DNA of 39,985 bases from Microbacterium sp. SCN 70-27 (GCA_001724425.1 MEEK01000041.1:1-39985), one strand, 5' to 3'; counted from the first letter of the stretch, positions 8,235-17,479 are shown. The notes: a model not told the origin generated them from the sequence alone. A program made the numbers and translations.

Positions 8235-10373
8235 GTGGCGCAGAGCATCTACATCACCTCCACGGAGGGTCTCTCCGGAAAATCCACGATCGTCCTCGGA
8301 GTCATCGATGCGCTGACCCGATCGATCCCGCGCGTCGGCGTCTTCCGCTCCATCGCGCGGTCCACCGAGGAGCGCGACTACGTGCTCGAGATGCTCCTCG
8401 ACCACGTCGGCGTCGACCTCACCTACGAGGAGTGCGTCGGCGTCACGTACGACGACGTGCGACGGGATGCCGATGCCGCGCTCTCCCGGATCGTCGAGCG
8501 CTTCAAGGCCGTCGAAGCCAAATGCGACGCCGTCGTCATCGTCGGCAGCGACTTCACCGACGTCGGCACGACGAGCGAACTCGGCTACAACGCCCGCATC
8601 GCCGCGAACCTCGGTGCCCCCGTCCTCGTCGTGCTCAACGGCCGGGCGAGCCAGGGCGACCGCCTCGGCGTGAGCGATGCCCGCACGCCCGATCAGCTCG
8701 GGCAGCTCACCGAGCTCGCCCTCGCCGAGATCACCCACCAGCGCGCCGAGCTGTTCGCGGTCATCACCAACCGCGCCGACCCGCAGCGACTCACCGAGAT
8801 CAACGCCGCCGTGCGCGCGGTGGTCAGCGATGCCCCGGCCGTCGACGGGCACCGCGAGGCGCCGGTCGGGGTGTGGGCGATCCCCGAGGACCTCTTCCTC
8901 GTCGCTCCCGCCGTGCGGGACATCATGCTGACCCTCGACGGCCGGCTGCTGAGCGGCGACGAAGCCCTGCTCACGCGCGAGGTCGTGGACGTCGTCATCG
9001 CCGGCATGGCGCTGAACAACGTGCTGCCGCGCCTTGCCGAAGGGGCGATCGTCGTCGTGCCCGCCGACCGCACCGAAGTGCTGCTCGGGCTCCTGCTCGC
9101 CAACTCGTCGGGAACCTTCCCCTCGATCGCCGGCATCATCCTCAACGGACCCTTCCCGCTCCCCGAGGTGGTGCAGGAGCTCATGGCCGGGCTCGACTCG
9201 TCGCTGCCGATCATCCAGACCGACCTCGACACGTACGACACCGCCGTGCGCGTCATGGGCACGCGCGGGCGGCTCGCCGCCGGGTCGCAGCGCCGGTTCG
9301 ACACCGCCGTCGCGATGTTCGAGCAGCACGTCGACACCGAAGAGCTCGCCCGCGCGCTCGGCCTCGCGCACTCGACCGTCGTCACCCCGCTCATGTTCGA
9401 GTACCAGTTGCTCGAGCGCGCCCGCCACGCCCGCCGTCACATCGTCCTGCCCGAAGGCGGCGACGACCGGGTGCTGAAGGCCGCCGCGACCGTCCTCGCC
9501 CGCGGCATCGCCGACCTCACGATCCTCGGCGAGGAGGCCGACGTCCGCGGTCGCGCCGTCGAGCTCGGCCTCGACCTGCAGGCGGCGCGCGTGCTGAGCC
9601 CGTTCGACCCCGAGACCGTCGACCTCTTCGCCCGCGAGTATGCAGAGCTGCGCCGGCACAAGGGCGTCACGTACGAGCAGGCCGCCGACACCGTCACCGA
9701 CGTCTCCTACTTCGGCACCATGATGGTCCACCTGGGGCTCGCGGACGGGATGGTCTCCGGCGCCGCCCACACGACCGCCCACACGATCCGGCCCGCGTTC
9801 GAGATCATCAAGACCCGGCCGGGCGTGTCGGTCGTCTCGAGCGTGTTCCTGATGGCGCTCGCCGACCGCGTGCTCGTGTACGGCGACTGCGCCGTCATCC
9901 CCGATCCGAACGCCGAACAACTCGCCGACATCGCGGTCTCGTCGGCGTCGACGGCCACGCAGTTCGGCATCGACCCGCGCGTCGCGATGCTGTCGTACTC
10001 GACGGGGGAGTCGGGCTCCGGCGCCGACGTCGACAAGGTGCGTTCGGCGACCGCGATCGTGCGCGAGCGCGCTCCGGAGCTGCCCGTCGAAGGTCCCATC
10101 CAGTACGACGCGGCGGCCGATGCCGCCGTCGCGAAGGCGAAGATGCCCGATTCGCAGGTCGCCGGCCGGGCGACGGTGTTCGTCTTCCCCGACCTCAACA
10201 CGGGCAACAACACCTACAAGGCGGTGCAGCGCTCCGCGGGCGCCGTCGCCATGGGCCCTGTCCTGCAGGGCCTCAACAAGCCGATCAACGACCTGTCGCG
10301 CGGCGCCCTCGTCGACGACATCGTCAACACCATCGCGATCACCGCCATCCAGGCGCAGGGAGCATCTGCATGA
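8235..10373 (+). CDS. pta: Phosphate acetyltransferase, long form
   Basis: A protein of 712 residues, the long Pta architecture. It interconverts acetyl-CoA plus phosphate with acetyl phosphate plus CoA in the cytoplasm. An N-terminal P-loop domain (STEGLSGKST, 9-18) resembles dethiobiotin synthetase/CobB. A DRTGG-type domain follows (about 210-320). The C-terminal catalytic PTA domain begins near 385 (HIVLPEGGDDRVLKAA) and contains YFGTMMVHLGLADGMVSGAA, SYSTGESGSG, and VFPDLNTGNNTYKAVQR near the end. The GTG start follows a -10 box by 6 nt, so the mRNA is probably leaderless. Its stop overlaps the ackA start (ATGA). With AckA it forms the acetate overflow/assimilation route. Confidence 0.96.
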   Translation: MAQSIYITSTEGLSGKSTIVLGVIDALTRSIPRVGVFRSIARSTEERDYVLEMLLDHVGVDLTYEECVGVTYDDVRRDADAALSRIVERFKAVEAKCDAVVIVGSDFTDVGTTSELGYNARIAANLGAPVLVVLNGRASQGDRLGVSDARTPDQLGQLTELALAEITHQRAELFAVITNRADPQRLTEINAAVRAVVSDAPAVDGHREAPVGVWAIPEDLFLVAPAVRDIMLTLDGRLLSGDEALLTREVVDVVIAGMALNNVLPRLAEGAIVVVPADRTEVLLGLLLANSSGTFPSIAGIILNGPFPLPEVVQELMAGLDSSLPIIQTDLDTYDTAVRVMGTRGRLAAGSQRRFDTAVAMFEQHVDTEELARALGLAHSTVVTPLMFEYQLLERARHARRHIVLPEGGDDRVLKAAATVLARGIADLTILGEEADVRGRAVELGLDLQAARVLSPFDPETVDLFAREYAELRRHKGVTYEQAADTVTDVSYFGTMMVHLGLADGMVSGAAHTTAHTIRPAFEIIKTRPGVSVVSSVFLMALADRVLVYGDCAVIPDPNAEQLADIAVSSASTATQFGIDPRVAMLSYSTGESGSGADVDKVRSATAIVRERAPELPVEGPIQYDAAADAAVAKAKMPDSQVAGRATVFVFPDLNTGNNTYKAVQRSAGAVAMGPVLQGLNKPINDLSRGALVDDIVNTIAITAIQAQGASA

Positions 10374-11584
10374 CCGTCATCCTCGTCATCAACAGCGGTT
10401 CGTCGTCGTTCAAGTACCAGCTGATCGACGTCGAGACCCGGATGCCCCTGGCATCCGGGCTCGTCGAACGCATCGGCGAGGCGATGGGCGCCGCCGGGCA
10501 CAAGACCGGCGAGGAGGCGTTCCTCCGGGAGCTGCCGATCCCCGACCACGCGGCGGGCTTCGCGGTCATGCTCGAGGCGTTCGAGGAGTACGGTCCGTCG
10601 CTGCGGGAGAACCCGCCGTACGCGGTCGGCCACCGTGTCGTGCAGGGCGGTGCACGCTTCTTCCAGCCGACGCTCGTCACCGACCTCGTCGAAATCAACA
10701 TCGACGAGCTGTCCGCCCTCGCGCCCCTCCACAATCCGGGCGCCGTGCAGGGCATCCGCGCCGCGCGCGAGGCGTTCCCCGAGCTCGCCCACGTCGCCGT
10801 CTTCGACACCGCCTTCCACCAGACGCTGCCCCCGGCGGCCTACACGTACGCGATCGACAGCACCGTCGCGCGCAGGCACCGCATCCGTCGTTACGGGTTC
10901 CACGGCACGAGCCACAAGTACGTCAGCGAGGCTGCCGCGGCCTTCCTCGATCGGCCGCTGCGGGGTCTCAAGCAGATCGTCCTGCACCTCGGCAACGGGG
11001 CCTCCGTCACCGCGGTCGAGAACGGCCACTCGGTGGAGACCTCCATGGGCCTCACGCCCCTCGAGGGCCTCGTCATGGGCACGCGGTCGGGCGACATCGA
11101 CCCGTCGGTGCTGCTCGTGCTCGCCCGCCGCGAGGACATGACCCCCGGCCAGCTCGACGACTTCCTCAACAAGCGCAGCGGCCTGATGGGCCTCGCCGGA
11201 GTCTCGGACATGCGCGACATCGAGGAGCGGCGTCTGCGCGGCGACGGCGGAGCGATGCTCGCCTTCGACGTGTACATCCACCGGCTGCGCGCCTACATCG
11301 GTGCCTACATCGCGCAGATGGGCGGCGTCGACGTTATCTCGTTCACGGCCGGCGTCGGCGAGAACTCGCCGACGGTCCGTGCCGCCGCGCTCGAGAAGCT
11401 CGGGTTCCTCGGCATCCGACTCGATCCCGCCCGCAACGAGGAGCGACGGCGCGACACACGCGTCATCTCCACCGACGATTCGGCGGTGACGGTGCTCGTC
11501 GTCACGACGAATGAGGAGCTGGAGATCGCACGCCAGACCCTCACCGTCGCGAGGCAGACCCAGGCGGTCGCGGGCGGCGACTGA
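10370..11584 (+). CDS. ackA: Acetate kinase
   Basis: A protein of 404 residues, usual length. It converts acetyl phosphate plus ADP to acetate plus ATP, and the reverse. ASKHA-fold motifs are present: VLVINSGSSSFKYQL at the N-terminus, FDTAFHQTLPP, RRYGFHGTSHKYVS, VLHLGNGASVTAVENG, and FTAGVGENSPTVR. The usual GHRVVHGG reads GHRVVQGG here; the catalytic Arg is kept and the His is Gln. The ATG overlaps the pta stop by 4 nt, so the pair is one operon with coupled translation. A hairpin follows the stop codon. Confidence 0.96.
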   Translation: MTVILVINSGSSSFKYQLIDVETRMPLASGLVERIGEAMGAAGHKTGEEAFLRELPIPDHAAGFAVMLEAFEEYGPSLRENPPYAVGHRVVQGGARFFQPTLVTDLVEINIDELSALAPLHNPGAVQGIRAAREAFPELAHVAVFDTAFHQTLPPAAYTYAIDSTVARRHRIRRYGFHGTSHKYVSEAAAAFLDRPLRGLKQIVLHLGNGASVTAVENGHSVETSMGLTPLEGLVMGTRSGDIDPSVLLVLARREDMTPGQLDDFLNKRSGLMGLAGVSDMRDIEERRLRGDGGAMLAFDVYIHRLRAYIGAYIAQMGGVDVISFTAGVGENSPTVRAAALEKLGFLGIRLDPARNEERRRDTRVISTDDSAVTVLVVTTNEELEIARQTLTVARQTQAVAGGD

Positions 11585-11593
11585 TCGCTCCGT

Positions 11594-11630
11594 CGCCGCC
11601 TCCTCCCCGGCGGGCAGAGAGGAGGCGGCG
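11594..11630 (+). terminator. Hairpin terminator after ackA
   Basis: CGCCGCCTCCT (11594-11604) pairs perfectly with AGGAGGCGGCG (11620-11630) around a 15-nt loop, 9 nt after the ackA stop. No T tract follows. Confidence 0.65.
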
Positions 11631-11668
11631 GACACAGCGGAGACACACGCCGTTCACGTGCCCCGGAC

Positions 11669-11674
11669 TACGCT
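11669..11674 (+). promoter_or_regulatory. -10 box (TACGCT) of the phosphorylase operon, leaderless
   Basis: TACGCT is followed by 6 nt (GGCACC) and the GTG at 11681, the same geometry as pta, dnaX and tdk. Confidence 0.58.
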
Positions 11675-11680
11675 GGCACC

Positions 11681-12412
11681 GTGACCGATGATCTCCCCGA
11701 CCTCACGTCGTACGACGGCGTCCTGTTCGACCTCGACGGCGTGCTCACGCCGACGGCCGACGTGCACATGCACGCCTGGCAGACGATGTTCACCGAGCTG
11801 TTCACGGCGTGGGACATCGAGCCCCCCTACACGGACGACGACTACTACCGTCACCTCGACGGCAAGCAGCGCTACGACGGGGTGGCGAGCCTGCTGCGCT
11901 CGCGTGACATCGAGGTGCCGTGGGGCGATCCGTCCGATCCGCCGACGGCCGACACCGTCTGCGGGATCGGCAACCGCAAGAACGACGTCTTCGCCGCCGT
12001 GCTGCGCGCCGACGGCATCGCGCCCTACCCGGGGTCGCTCGCACTCCTCGAGCAGCTCCGCGCGGCCGGGACGCCGATCGGGGTCGTGTCGAGTTCGAAG
12101 AACGCCGAAGAGGTGCTCAGCGCCGCCGGCATCCGCGACTTCTTCCCCGTCGTGATGGACGGCGTCGTCGCCGCCCGCGAGAACCTCCGCTCGAAGCCCG
12201 AGCCCGACATGTTCGCCGAAGGGGCGCGGATGCTCGGCGTCGACCCGGCTCGCAGCGTTGCCGTCGAGGACGCGCACTCCGGCGTGCAGTCCGCCGCCGC
12301 CGCCGGATTCGCGCTCGTCGTCGGTGTCGACCGGGGCGCGGGAGCGCAGGCGCTCCTCGACCTCGGGGCGACGCTCGTCGTCGACGATCTGTCGGAGTTC
12401 GTCGTCGCATGA
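11681..12412 (+). CDS. Beta-phosphoglucomutase-like HAD hydrolase
   Basis: A protein of 243 residues. HAD motif I is FDLDGVLTPTADVH with nucleophile Asp17 and acid/base Asp19. Motif II is VVSSSKNAEE (Ser near 136), motif III is the Lys in LRSKPEPDMF, and motif IV is VAVEDAHSGVQSA. The helical cap (HLDGKQRYDGV, GIGNRKND) is that of beta-phosphoglucomutases. These enzymes convert beta-glucose 1-phosphate to glucose 6-phosphate. The gene overlaps the GH65 phosphorylase start by 4 nt (ATGA), which supports that role: the phosphorylase would supply beta-glucose 1-phosphate. The GTG start lies 6 nt after a -10 box. Confidence 0.88.
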   Translation: MTDDLPDLTSYDGVLFDLDGVLTPTADVHMHAWQTMFTELFTAWDIEPPYTDDDYYRHLDGKQRYDGVASLLRSRDIEVPWGDPSDPPTADTVCGIGNRKNDVFAAVLRADGIAPYPGSLALLEQLRAAGTPIGVVSSSKNAEEVLSAAGIRDFFPVVMDGVVAARENLRSKPEPDMFAEGARMLGVDPARSVAVEDAHSGVQSAAAAGFALVVGVDRGAGAQALLDLGATLVVDDLSEFVVA

Positions 12413-14991
12413 GCGGCACGACGACACCCTCGGAAGGGATGGACATGATGGATCGCGATCGCTTCCCCGTGGACGAATGGCGTCTCGTCGAGAGCGGCTT
12501 CTCGCTCGATGACGTCGGCGTCACCGAGACGATGTTCGCGCTCGGCAACGGCTACCTCGGTCTGCGCGGCAACCACCCCGAGGGCCGACACGCGCACGAG
12601 CACGGCACGTTCATCAACGGGTTCCACGAGGTCTTCCCGATCCGTCACGCCGAGCAGGCGTACGGTTTCGCGGAGGTCGGCCAGACGATCATCAACGCGC
12701 CGGATGCCAAGGTCATGCGCGTGTACGTCGATGACGAACCACTGTCGTTCGACGACGCGGACGTGCGCGAGTACGAGCGGGCGCTCGACATGCGCACGGG
12801 CGTTCTGACCCGGCACGTGCGGTGGGTGACGCCGAGCGGCAAGGACGTCGTGATCGACTTCGATCGCATGGTGTCGTTCGAGGAGAAGCACCTCGCCGTC
12901 ATGCGCGTGACCGTCACGGTCCTGAACGCGGATGCCCCGGTCACGATCTCGTGCCAGCTCATCAACCGGCAGGACGGCGAGGACGTCTACGGCGGCAAGG
13001 CCCCCGCAGGCGGCAAGGCCGGCTTCGACCCGCGCAAGGCGGAGAAGATCCACGAGCGCGTGCTGCAGCCGCAGGAGTACTGGCAAGACGGCGGTCGCTC
13101 GGCGCTGTCGTACCGGGTGACGGCATCCGGCATGACGATGTCGCTCGTCACGGACCACCTCATCGAGACGGACAACGAGTACTCGGCGCGCACGCTCGTC
13201 GAACCCGACATCGCGAAGAACGTGTTCCGCGTGCAGGCGAAGGCCGGTGTCCCGGTCACGGTCACGAAGCTCGTGAGCTACCACACGTCACGGGGCGTGC
13301 CCGCGCGCGAGCTCGTCGACCGCGGCCGGCGGACGCTCGACCGTGTCGAGGCCGAGGGCGTGCAGGTCCAGTACGACCGGCAGGCGGAGTGGATGGCGGC
13401 GTTCTGGGAGCGCTCGGACGTCGTGATCGGCGGCCACCCCGACCTTCAGCAGGCGACCCGATGGTGCCTCTTCCAGCTGGCGCAGGCGGCGGCGCGCGCG
13501 GACGGGCAGGGCGTCCCCGCGAAGGGCGTGTCCGGCTCGGGGTACAGCGGTCACTACTTCTGGGACACGGAGATCTACGTCCTCCCGTTCCTCATCTACT
13601 CGACCCCGCTGTGGGCGCGCAACGCCCTGCGCATGCGCTACCTGATGCTCCCGGCGGCGCGCAAGCGCGCGGGGCAGCTCAACGAGGCCGGTGCACTCTT
13701 CCCGTGGCGCACGATCAACGGCGAAGAGGCATCCGCCTATTACGCCGCCGGCACGGCGCAGTACCACATCAACGCCGACGTGAGCTTCGCGCTCGGCAAG
13801 TACGTGCGGGCGACCGGCGACGACGAGTTCCTCTACCGCGAAGGCGTCGACATCGCGGTAGAGACCGCGCGCCTGTGGTCGACGCTCGGGTTCTGGCGGT
13901 TCAACGAGGACGGCACGCCCGAGGTGTTCCACATCCACGGCGTCACCGGCCCCGACGAGTACACGACCGTCGTGAACGACAACCTGTTCACGAACGTCAT
14001 GGCGCGCTACAACCTGCGCTTCGCGGCGCGGGTCGTGCACGAGATGGCGGAGCGGGCGCCCGTCGAATACGCGGCGATGATCGAGCGTCTGAACCTCGAC
14101 CCCGCCGAGGCGGATGCCTGGGACGCGGCCGCCGAGGCCATGCACATCCCGTACAGCGATGCCCTGGGCATCCACCCTCAGGACGAGGTCTTCCTCGAGC
14201 GGGAGGTGTGGGATCTCGACAACACGCCGGATGACCAGCGGCCGCTACTGCTGCACTTCCACCCGCTCGTCATCTACCGCTACCAGGTGCTCAAGCAGGC
14301 CGACGTCGTGCTCGCGCTGTACCTGCAGGGGAACCACTTCACCGACGACGAGAAGCTCGCCGACTTCGAGTACTACGACCCGCTGACGACGGGGGACTCG
14401 ACGCTCTCCGCCGTCGTGCAGGCGATCCTCGCGGCCGAGGTCGGGTACCAGGAGCTCGCCCTGAAGTACTTCGCGCAGTCGATCTTCGTCGACCTCGGCG
14501 ACCTCCACCACAACGCGGCCGACGGTGTGCACGTCGCATCCGCCGGCGGGGTGTGGACGGCGCTCGTCGCGGGCTTCGGCGGCATGCGCGACCACTGGGG
14601 TGAGCTGTCGTTCGACCCGCGCCTGCCCGCGGACTGGCCGTCGCTGTCGTTCCCGCTGCACTGGCGCGGCACGGCGCTGCAGGTGACGATCACGAAGGAC
14701 GCGCTCACGGTCGAGGCGGGCGAGGGCGACGCAGTCGCGTTCAGCGTGCGCGGCGAGGCGTTCGAGGTGGGCGGCGGGTCGACCGTCACGGTGCCCCTGA
14801 AGGGTCAGGGGCCGGTGCTGCCGGGACGCCCGCGGCTCGGCGACATCGGCGAGAGCTTCCGCGAGGACGGGACCCTGCTCTCGGCATCCGTGCCGAGCAC
14901 GACCACCAACATCGGCATCATCACGGGGTCGATCCCGGTCGGCGACGCCGCCCACGCGGCCGAGCAGGGGAACATCGGCATCGACTCCTGA
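12409..14991 (+). CDS. GH65 disaccharide phosphorylase (maltose/trehalose/kojibiose type)
   Basis: A protein of 860 residues from the coupled ATG at 12409; ATGs at 12445 and 12448 follow GGAAGGG and are also possible starts. Domain order fits GH65: an N-terminal beta-sandwich (TETMFALGNGYLGLRGN near 40), an (alpha/alpha)6 barrel, and a C-terminal beta domain. GHYFWDTEIYVLPF and the HIHGVTGPDEYTTVVND block carry the active site, with Glu near 517 in GPDEY as general acid. TTGDSTLSA and HVASAGGVWTALV fit the phosphate-binding region. Such enzymes phosphorolyse an alpha-linked glucose disaccharide to beta-glucose 1-phosphate plus glucose. Which disaccharide cannot be told from sequence alone. 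The beta-PGM-like gene upstream completes the pathway. Confidence 0.9.
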   Translation: MSGTTTPSEGMDMMDRDRFPVDEWRLVESGFSLDDVGVTETMFALGNGYLGLRGNHPEGRHAHEHGTFINGFHEVFPIRHAEQAYGFAEVGQTIINAPDAKVMRVYVDDEPLSFDDADVREYERALDMRTGVLTRHVRWVTPSGKDVVIDFDRMVSFEEKHLAVMRVTVTVLNADAPVTISCQLINRQDGEDVYGGKAPAGGKAGFDPRKAEKIHERVLQPQEYWQDGGRSALSYRVTASGMTMSLVTDHLIETDNEYSARTLVEPDIAKNVFRVQAKAGVPVTVTKLVSYHTSRGVPARELVDRGRRTLDRVEAEGVQVQYDRQAEWMAAFWERSDVVIGGHPDLQQATRWCLFQLAQAAARADGQGVPAKGVSGSGYSGHYFWDTEIYVLPFLIYSTPLWARNALRMRYLMLPAARKRAGQLNEAGALFPWRTINGEEASAYYAAGTAQYHINADVSFALGKYVRATGDDEFLYREGVDIAVETARLWSTLGFWRFNEDGTPEVFHIHGVTGPDEYTTVVNDNLFTNVMARYNLRFAARVVHEMAERAPVEYAAMIERLNLDPAEADAWDAAAEAMHIPYSDALGIHPQDEVFLEREVWDLDNTPDDQRPLLLHFHPLVIYRYQVLKQADVVLALYLQGNHFTDDEKLADFEYYDPLTTGDSTLSAVVQAILAAEVGYQELALKYFAQSIFVDLGDLHHNAADGVHVASAGGVWTALVAGFGGMRDHWGELSFDPRLPADWPSLSFPLHWRGTALQVTITKDALTVEAGEGDAVAFSVRGEAFEVGGGSTVTVPLKGQGPVLPGRPRLGDIGESFREDGTLLSASVPSTTTNIGIITGSIPVGDAAHAAEQGNIGIDS

Positions 14992-15019
14992 CGCTCGACC
15001 GAAACGCGCGCGTGCGCCG

Positions 15020-15721
15020 TCAGGTGACGAACGGGGCGATCCGCTCGGCCACCGGGGCGAGGTGCGAGATGATCGCCGCGGGCTCGACGATGCGGTGGCG
15101 CGGGCCGGCGAAGGCGAGCGCTCCCGCGACGTGTCCGTGCGCATCGCGGATCGGCACCGCGAGGCATCCGATGCTCGTCGGGACATGCTCGACGCGTACC
15201 GCGCCCCGCGCGCCGAGCTCGGCCGCGGCCGCCCGGGCGACGGCACCGGTGTCGCCCTGTGCGACCAGCAGCAGACGCCCCAGTGCGAACACCGCGGGGT
15301 CGCGAGCGAGTCGCACCCGGTCGCTCAGGGGGAAGTCGGGGTCCTCGTCGACGATCACGAGGCGCGCGCCCTCGAACCCGACGATGTGCACACCCGCACG
15401 CAAGGAGGTCCGCGCTTCCGCGACGAGGAGGCGGGCGGCGGTCGGCAGGCGCACGGGGGAGACCGCCTCGGCCAGCTGTGCGACCTTCGCGCCCAGTGCG
15501 AAGCCCGACAGGTCGGTCGTGCGCACGAGGTATTCGTCGGCGACGAGCAGATTGAGCAGGCGGTAGGCGGTCGCGCGCGGCAGCCCGAGATGCACCGAAA
15601 GCTCGCGTGCCGTCACCCCCGGCCCCAGCTCGGCGACCGCCTCGAGCACGGTGAGGGCGCTGTGGATCGCGCGCGGCTGCCGCGCCGTCACCGCCGGCGC
15701 GGCGCGCAGGTCGTCAGTCAT
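15020..15721 (-). CDS. IclR-family transcriptional regulator
   Basis: A protein of 233 residues. The N-terminal winged HTH (IHSALTVLEAVAELGPGVTA, then RELSVHLGLPRATAYRLLNL, about 19-58) is the IclR type. The C-terminal effector domain starts near residue 75 and includes AGVHIVGFEGARLVIVDEDP and GCLAVPIRDAHGHVAGALAF. It is encoded directly after the APC permease on the same strand with ATGA overlap, and close to the divergent amine-oxidase operon. It probably senses the amine or its aldehyde/acid product and controls both promoters. Two imperfect GTTTCA-N6-TGAGAC palindromes in the divergent region are candidate operators. Confidence 0.9.
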   Translation of the reverse strand: MTDDLRAAPAVTARQPRAIHSALTVLEAVAELGPGVTARELSVHLGLPRATAYRLLNLLVADEYLVRTTDLSGFALGAKVAQLAEAVSPVRLPTAARLLVAEARTSLRAGVHIVGFEGARLVIVDEDPDFPLSDRVRLARDPAVFALGRLLLVAQGDTGAVARAAAAELGARGAVRVEHVPTSIGCLAVPIRDAHGHVAGALAFAGPRHRIVEPAAIISHLAPVAERIAPFVT

Positions 15722-17262
15722 CCCGCGCCGTCCCGAGAGGCCTCCGCCTCTCCCGGGGTCGTGCCCCCAGGAGCGAGATCCACGGGGTGTTCGGCCGCGC
15801 CGCCGAGGACCGCACCCGCGACCGGTTCGTCATACGCGCCGAGCGCGGACAGCGGTGCGCGGCGCAGACGCCAGGCGATCGCCGCGGCCGCCGTCAGCGC
15901 GAGTGCGGCCGCGACCCAGACGGCGATGCTGCCCGAGCCGACATCGATGATCGCGAAGGCGACGATCGTGCCCACGAGCGCGACGGCACACGCGATCGCG
16001 ACGACGGCGACGCGCCCGGTGAGCTCGCCGATCCGGCGCAGGAACACCGGCGCGGCGACGCAGACGAGCGCATACGACACGATGTACCCGAAACCGCCGA
16101 CGACGAGCGTGAGGTGCATCGCCGTCGGCAGCGCGATGCCCGACAGCAGGAGCCCGAGCGGCGCAGCGATGACGACCGGCACGGCGCACGCGATGGCGCC
16201 GATCGGCGTCCCGAAGCGGCGGTGCGTGCGCCCGAGGCCTGCGGGCAGGGCTCCGTCGCGGGCCATCGTGAACAGCACTCGGCTGAGCGCCGTCGTCGAC
16301 CCGATCGCGCACGCGAGGAACGAAGCCGCGATCCCGAGGTCGGCGACGACACCCCAGCCGCCGAGCCCGAAGGCATCGGCGAGGTCGTTGACGGGCGACG
16401 TGCTCGCCGCGAAGTCGCCGCCGATCGCGGCGAATCCGCTCACCTGGGCGACCGCCGCCAGCACGTAGAGCGCTGCGGACACGACGGCGGTCCAGCCGAT
16501 CGCGCGCGGGACCGTCCGCAGCGGCATCCGTGCCTCGACGCCGAGGGTCGCCGCGGACTCGAATCCGACGTAGGCGGTGAGGGCGACGAGGGCCCCCGCC
16601 GCGACCGTGAGCGGCGAGTCGTCGGCGGACGGCAGCAGCACGGCGGGGTCGATCGGCCCGATCCGGGTGAGCAGGGCGATGAGAAGGCCGACGATGAGGG
16701 TGACCGACGCCGCCTCGACGATGAGGGCCACGCGGGAGGACAGACGGATGCCGCGCACGAGCACGAGCACGAGGAGAGCCGCCTCCGCACTGAGGACGCC
16801 GGCGGCGACCAGGGGGGTATCGGGTAGTGACGGCCACACCGAACGAAGCACGAGCGTCGAATAGAAGGCGCCCCCGAGGAGCGCGAACATCGCGATCGCG
16901 CCGTACCCGATGATCGCGGATGCCCCTGCCGCAAGCCCGGCCCGCACCCCGAGGCCCCGAGCCGTGTAGGTGTAGACGGCGCCGGCGGCGGCGAACCTCC
17001 GCGCGAACTGGGAGATCGTGCGCGCCACCAGGATGATCAGCACGCCACCCAGGAGCAGCGACGTCACGGTCGCCGTCGGGGAGAGCCCCGCGACGAGGAG
17101 AGTCACGGTCGTCGCGGCGGCGGCCGGCGCGACTGCGGAGACGGACTGCGCGAAGACGTCGAAGAACCCGACGCTGCGGCGGTCGAGTCCGTCCAGCGGC
17201 GACGTGGCGCGGAACCCGCGCACGAGCGGAGGACGGCGGATCGCACGTTCGAGAGCCGTCAT
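15718..17262 (-). CDS. APC-superfamily amino acid/amine permease
   Basis: A protein of 514 residues with about twelve hydrophobic segments. The ATG at 17262 has a strong RBS (GGGAGGAGG about 8 nt upstream). The first helix region (VGFFDVFAQSVSAVAPAAAA, about 33-52) matches the unwound TM1 of APC transporters, and YVGFESAATLGVEARMPLRT near 275 fits the conserved family block (GFE...EA..P.R.VPRAI). It starts away from the second permease across a 217-bp divergent region. It likely imports an amine or amino acid used by the adjacent oxidase. The substrate is not visible from sequence. Confidence 0.87.
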   Translation of the reverse strand: MTALERAIRRPPLVRGFRATSPLDGLDRRSVGFFDVFAQSVSAVAPAAAATTVTLLVAGLSPTATVTSLLLGGVLIILVARTISQFARRFAAAGAVYTYTARGLGVRAGLAAGASAIIGYGAIAMFALLGGAFYSTLVLRSVWPSLPDTPLVAAGVLSAEAALLVLVLVRGIRLSSRVALIVEAASVTLIVGLLIALLTRIGPIDPAVLLPSADDSPLTVAAGALVALTAYVGFESAATLGVEARMPLRTVPRAIGWTAVVSAALYVLAAVAQVSGFAAIGGDFAASTSPVNDLADAFGLGGWGVVADLGIAASFLACAIGSTTALSRVLFTMARDGALPAGLGRTHRRFGTPIGAIACAVPVVIAAPLGLLLSGIALPTAMHLTLVVGGFGYIVSYALVCVAAPVFLRRIGELTGRVAVVAIACAVALVGTIVAFAIIDVGSGSIAVWVAAALALTAAAAIAWRLRRAPLSALGAYDEPVAGAVLGGAAEHPVDLAPGGTTPGEAEASRDGAG

Positions 17263-17297
17263 TCGCTGGCCTCCTCCCGGGTTTCCCCCGCGCGCAG

Positions 17298-17303
17298 ACG
17301 CTA
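17298..17303 (-). promoter_or_regulatory. -10 box (TAGCGT) of the minus-strand permease-IclR operon
   Basis: On the minus strand TAGCGT would start transcription near 17291, about 29 nt before the ATG at 17262, which leaves room for the GGAGG RBS. The 9-bp inverted repeat at 17309-17334 covers the -35 side. Confidence 0.4.
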
Positions 17304-17308
17304 TCGGG

Positions 17309-17334
17309 CGGGCGTTGCTCCGGCGCAACGCCCG
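17309..17334. promoter_or_regulatory. 9-bp inverted repeat in the divergent permease promoter region
   Basis: CGGGCGTTG (17309-17317) is the exact reverse complement of CAACGCCCG (17326-17334) with an 8-nt centre. Its place just upstream of the -10 box of the minus-strand operon makes an operator likely; the bound regulator is not known. Confidence 0.5.
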
Positions 17335-17346
17335 TGTTTCGTGGTC

Positions 17347-17419
17347 GTTTCACCCGAATGAGACGGCCCGGGCGCGGTGTCCCGTTAGGGGTGCGCCAGG
17401 TTTCATCGCGGTGAGACGG
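17347..17419. promoter_or_regulatory. Two copies of GTTTCA-N6-TGAGACGG, candidate IclR operators
   Basis: Copies at 17347-17366 and 17400-17419 share GTTTCA, a variable 6-nt centre and TGAGACGG. Each is an imperfect palindrome. The copies are 53 bp apart, close to five helical turns, so dimers bound to both would face the same side of the DNA. Assignment to the adjacent IclR regulator is inference. Confidence 0.5.
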
Positions 17420-17479
17420 CGGAGCAACCCGGCGGCGAGAGGCTGTGCACAACCCGCTCCTCGCCTTCAGGAGGCTCTC

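Noticed and set aside
8198..11584. Very long open frame covering pta and ackA (1128 codons)
   Set aside because: Only its last 404 codons are real (ackA from 10370). The earlier part is Arg-rich shadow sequence of pta in another frame.
11920..12408. N-terminal extension of the GH65 gene
   Set aside because: The extension is an Arg-rich out-of-frame reading of the beta-PGM gene; the GH65 fold begins after 12409.
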